From the NCBI RefSeq assembly GCF_034522235.1, contig NZ_JAXHLN010000002.1, positions 372,896 to 436,895 on the forward strand: a DNA stretch of 64,000 bases. Direction: 5' to 3'. Position 1 is the stretch's first letter. Every line of letters begins with the position of its first letter. Under the pieces are notes generated by a model. That model was given only the letters and a program-made list of their open reading frames with translations, ran no database searches and was not told the origin of the DNA. The position numbers and the translations under genes are program-made. The stretch comes from Thiohalophilus sp. (GTDB lineage: Bacteria > Pseudomonadota > Gammaproteobacteria > UBA6429 > Thiohalophilaceae). Positions 61,401-64,000 of the stretch are shown here, one piece after another.

Positions 61401-63404
61401 ATGTCGCTCACACTGGTACCACCGATTATCGGGGCCTTTGGCCTGATGGCGGCCCTGTTGGTTTTCTATCGCATCAGTCGCCATCCGGCCGGCGATAGTC
61501 GCCTGCAGGAGATTGCGGGAGAAATCCATCGTGGTGCCATGGTATTTTTGCGTCGCGAATATCTGCAGTTGACCCTGTTTTCCGTGGTGGTGGCTGTACT
61601 CCTCTATGTCTATCTGGGCGTGGGGACTACCGTATCGTTCGTGGTCGGTGCCGTCTGTTCGGCCGGTGCCGGTTATATCGGTATGCAGGCGGCCACCTAT
61701 GCCAATGTGCGCACCACCCACGCCGCCAACACATTTGGTGCCGGCCGGGCCCTGAGCGTGGCGTTTTCCGGCGGTGCGGTGATGGGGCTGACGGTGGCGG
61801 CGCTGGGACTGCTTGGACTGGGTGCGCTGTTTGTTGTTTACGGCGGCGATCCCCAGGGTTCTCACGTGATTCACGGTTTCGGCATGGGCGCCTCGTTGGT
61901 GGCCCTGTTTTCCCGTGTTGGCGGGGGTATCTTCACCAAATCGGCCGATGTGGGGGCGGATCTGGTGGGTAAGTTCGAGGCCGGTATTCCCGAGGATGAT
62001 CCGCGCAATCCCGGGGTGATCGCCGACAACGTGGGCGATAACGTCGGTGATGTTGCTGGCATGGGCTCGGATATTTTCGAATCCTACTGCGGCGCGATGA
62101 TCGCCACCCTGGCACTGGCGGCCGTCATGTCCGAGGCCGCCCTGGCCCGGCTGGGAACCCAGTCGACCCTGATGTTCCTGCCCCTGGCGTTAAGCAGTAT
62201 GGGTCTGTTGTGTGTGTTGGTCGGCATTGCCGTGATGCGCCTGTACCAGAACCGGGGTGCTCAGCAGGCGATTCGTTATTCATTGCTCGGTACCGCCATG
62301 CTGTTTATGCTCGGCGCCTGGTTTGTCATCAGCGCGCTCGATGTGCATGTCGATGTCTGGTTCTGTGTCTTGCTGGGGGCCGGCGGCGGCATGGTGATTG
62401 GCCTGTCCACCGAGTATTACACTGCCGGCAAGCCGGTGCGGCACCTGGCCGAATCCTCCCAGACCGGGGCGGCCACCGTCATCATTACCGGCCTGGCGAC
62501 CGGTTTTCGTTCGGTATTGTTCCCGGTGTTGAGTATCGCGGTGATTATTTTCCTTGCCAGTCATTGGGTCGGGCTCTACGGCGTGGGTATCGCGGCGGTG
62601 GGGATGCTGGCGACCGTCGGGATGACCATGGCCATCGATGCCTATGGGCCGGTGGCGGATAACGCCGGCGGCATCGCCGAGATGGCGGAGCTCGGCGAGG
62701 AGACCCGCGAGATTACCGATGCCCTGGATCGCGTCGGCAATACCACCGCGGCCATCGGCAAGGGGTTTGCTATCGGCGCCGCGGCGCTGGCTGCCCTGAC
62801 CCTGATCACCGCGTTTATCCAGACGGTAGCCCATGATCGGCCCGATTTCAGCCTGCATCTGGGCCAGCCGGAGGTCCTGGTGGGGATGTTCATCGGCGGG
62901 ATTTTCCCGTTTCTGGTGACCTCCATGACCCTGACCGCCGTGGGCGATGCGGCCTATACGATGATCCAGGAGATCCGGCGGCAGTTCCGCGAGATACCGG
63001 GATTGATGGACGGCACCGCCAAACCGGACACGGACCGCTGTATCACGATTGCCACCGACGCCGCTCTGCGCAAGATGTTACTGCCCGGCGGCATGGCGGT
63101 CGCCGCGCCACCCCTGGTCGGTTTTCTGATCGGCCCGGAGGCACTGGGCGGCATGCTCGGTGGCGCGCTGGTTACCGGTGTCTTGCTGGCGTTGATGATG
63201 TCCAACGCCGGCGGGGCCTGGGATAACGCCAAAAAGTATATCGAAGGCGGCGAACTTGGCGGCAAGGGTTCCGAGAATCACAAATCGGCCATCGTCGGCG
63301 ATACGGTGGGCGATCCGTTCAAGGATACCTCCGGGCCCTCCATGAACATCCTGATCAATGTGCTGGCGATTGTCAGTCTGGTGATCGCGCCGCTGTTGAG
63401 TTAG
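61401..63404 (+). CDS. hppA: Ion-translocating membrane pyrophosphatase, K+-dependent type
   Basis: The 667-residue protein has about sixteen hydrophobic helices and the membrane pyrophosphatase active-site motifs: [38 protein letters not shown] and the final [15 protein letters not shown]. The potassium determinant reads [10 protein letters not shown], with Ala and Gly where K+-independent enzymes carry Lys and Thr, so K+ dependence is predicted. It couples pyrophosphate hydrolysis to H+ or Na+ export across the inner membrane; which ion cannot be judged reliably here. Confidence 0.95.
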   Translation: MSLTLVPPIIGAFGLMAALLVFYRISRHPAGDSRLQEIAGEIHRGAMVFLRREYLQLTLFSVVVAVLLYVYLGVGTTVSFVVGAVCSAGAGYIGMQAATYANVRTTHAANTFGAGRALSVAFSGGAVMGLTVAALGLLGLGALFVVYGGDPQGSHVIHGFGMGASLVALFSRVGGGIFTKSADVGADLVGKFEAGIPEDDPRNPGVIADNVGDNVGDVAGMGSDIFESYCGAMIATLALAAVMSEAALARLGTQSTLMFLPLALSSMGLLCVLVGIAVMRLYQNRGAQQAIRYSLLGTAMLFMLGAWFVISALDVHVDVWFCVLLGAGGGMVIGLSTEYYTAGKPVRHLAESSQTGAATVIITGLATGFRSVLFPVLSIAVIIFLASHWVGLYGVGIAAVGMLATVGMTMAIDAYGPVADNAGGIAEMAELGEETREITDALDRVGNTTAAIGKGFAIGAAALAALTLITAFIQTVAHDRPDFSLHLGQPEVLVGMFIGGIFPFLVTSMTLTAVGDAAYTMIQEIRRQFREIPGLMDGTAKPDTDRCITIATDAALRKMLLPGGMAVAAPPLVGFLIGPEALGGMLGGALVTGVLLALMMSNAGGAWDNAKKYIEGGELGGKGSENHKSAIVGDTVGDPFKDTSGPSMNILINVLAIVSLVIAPLLS

Positions 63405-63440
63405 CCGAGGTGAGCAAAATTGCGGCGGATTCACATTGAC

Positions 63441-63468
63441 TTGAACAATGTCAGGGATTAGTTTTAAT
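63441..63468 (+). promoter_or_regulatory. Candidate promoter of adk
   Basis: TTGAAC (63441-63446) and TTTAAT (63463-63468) are separated by 16 bases and lie about 90 bases before the adk start. The match to sigma-70 consensus is moderate. Confidence 0.4.
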
Positions 63469-63559
63469 CAACATGTACACAGGCCCCCGGTCTGTTTAAC
63501 AACAAGAATTTCAATGCAATCCTGATTCAGACAAATACAGCCAACGGAGTTAGATAACA

Positions 63560-64000
63560 ATGAGAATCGTATTAATTGGTGCGCCGGGTGGCGGCAAAGG
63601 CACCCAGGCCAAACTGCTGGTAGAAAAATACGGGATTCCGCAGATTTCAACCGGCGATCTGCTACGCGAAGCCGTCTCCAAAGGAACCCCGCTCGGTATG
63701 CAGGCCAAGGCGGCGATGGATGCCGGCCAGCTGGTCTCCGACGATATCGTGCTGGGGATGATTCGCGATCGTCTCTCTCGTCCCGATACCGACAAGGGCT
63801 TTATTCTGGACGGCTTCCCGCGCAATACGGCCCAGGCCGAATCGCTCGATAAACTGCTCGGCGATATGGGCAAGCCGCTGCAGGTCAGTCTGCTGATCGA
63901 TGTGGACAAGAATGTGCTGGTCAAGCGACTGACCGGGCGCCGTACCTGCAGCTCTTGCGGCCAGATGTATAACATCTATTTTTCCCCGCCGCGGATCGAG
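63560..64000 (+). CDS. adk: Adenylate kinase, 5' part (runs off the window)
   Basis: The first 147 codons are present. The P-loop is GAPGGGKGTQAK, the AMP-binding region is STGDLLREAV, and the conserved FILDGFPRN motif follows. The lid region holds RRTCSSCGQMYN, a Cys-x2-Cys half of a zinc-binding lid or its relic. The enzyme interconverts AMP, ADP and ATP. The ATG at 63560 follows GGAGTTAG. It lies downstream of the membrane pyrophosphatase gene, a neighbourhood tied to adenylate and pyrophosphate metabolism. Confidence 0.96.
   Translation, partial: MRIVLIGAPGGGKGTQAKLLVEKYGIPQISTGDLLREAVSKGTPLGMQAKAAMDAGQLVSDDIVLGMIRDRLSRPDTDKGFILDGFPRNTAQAESLDKLLGDMGKPLQVSLLIDVDKNVLVKRLTGRRTCSSCGQMYNIYFSPPRIE

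Overview
The window is a contiguous stretch of a Gammaproteobacterial chromosome with moderately high G+C. The gene complement supports this: MutH, an NsrR with the enteric cysteine spacing, yceJ-yceI order, a Cpx-type operon divergent from a Spy-like gene, RhlE, MoaC/D/E, a second EF-G, and a membrane pyrophosphatase next to adk. The mix resembles free-living environmental lineages (Chromatiales-like sulfur or nitrogen cyclers), but that placement is inference. I found no rRNA, tRNA, CRISPR array, prophage or intact insertion sequence.

Layout. 0-5 kb: RND efflux operon (adaptor and permease). 4.8-5.5 kb: type II toxin-antitoxin pair with palindromic operators, then a REP-like inverted repeat. 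5.5-9 kb: yceI/yceJ, an 8-bp tandem repeat, a metallo-beta-lactamase-fold protein, a transporter remnant and a cold-shock gene. 9-13 kb: CnoX-like co-chaperone, stand-alone EF-G2 and a bacteriohemerythrin. 13-15.6 kb: nsrR with a CBS-domain gene, a CDF-like transporter and a SodC-like gene fragment. 15.7-18.5 kb: Spy-like protein and cpxRA-like genes around three GTAAA repeats. 18.5-25.4 kb: HbpS-like protein, hydrolase, TetR, cold shock, rhlE with an RRM protein, dodecin, carbamate kinase, and one intact plus one truncated rhodanese. 25.5-29 kb: GT2/GtrA/GT-C glycosyl-transfer operon. 29-34 kb: 2OG oxygenase and a second RND pump. 34-38 kb: diguanylate cyclase and a Ser/Thr kinase-PP2C pair. 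38-41.7 kb: cold-shock gene, outer-membrane protein, nnrS and a dienelactone hydrolase. 41.7-45.5 kb: hydrolase-thioredoxin fusion, DUF2452, PhnD-like protein and a DUF374 acyltransferase. 45.7-49.7 kb: phosphopantetheinyl transferase divergent from P450 and an acyl-AMP ligase-carrier fusion. 49.8-52.7 kb: decayed LysR and DoxX genes followed by intact glutathionyl-hydroquinone reductase and pirin. 52.7-58.5 kb: lipoprotein, diguanylate cyclase, MgtC, MutH and a Sel1 protein. 58.6-64 kb: moaC/D/E, a phosphoesterase, soluble and membrane pyrophosphatases, and adk running off the end.

Themes. (1) Nitric oxide and low oxygen: nsrR, bacteriohemerythrin and nnrS are present, and the last two carry FNR/Dnr-type palindromes upstream. 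(2) Envelope stress and export: Cpx, Spy-like protein and two RND pumps. (3) The most unusual locus is 44.9-49.7 kb, where a carrier-protein activator, a P450, an acyl-AMP ligase fused to a carrier domain and a DUF374 acyltransferase sit together and may form a small lipid-tailoring system. (4) Four intergenic inverted repeats built from short G/A-rich units look like one family. (5) Several genes are freshly broken (SodC-like, LysR, DoxX, rhodanese, TAXI-type binding protein), which suggests ongoing gene loss.
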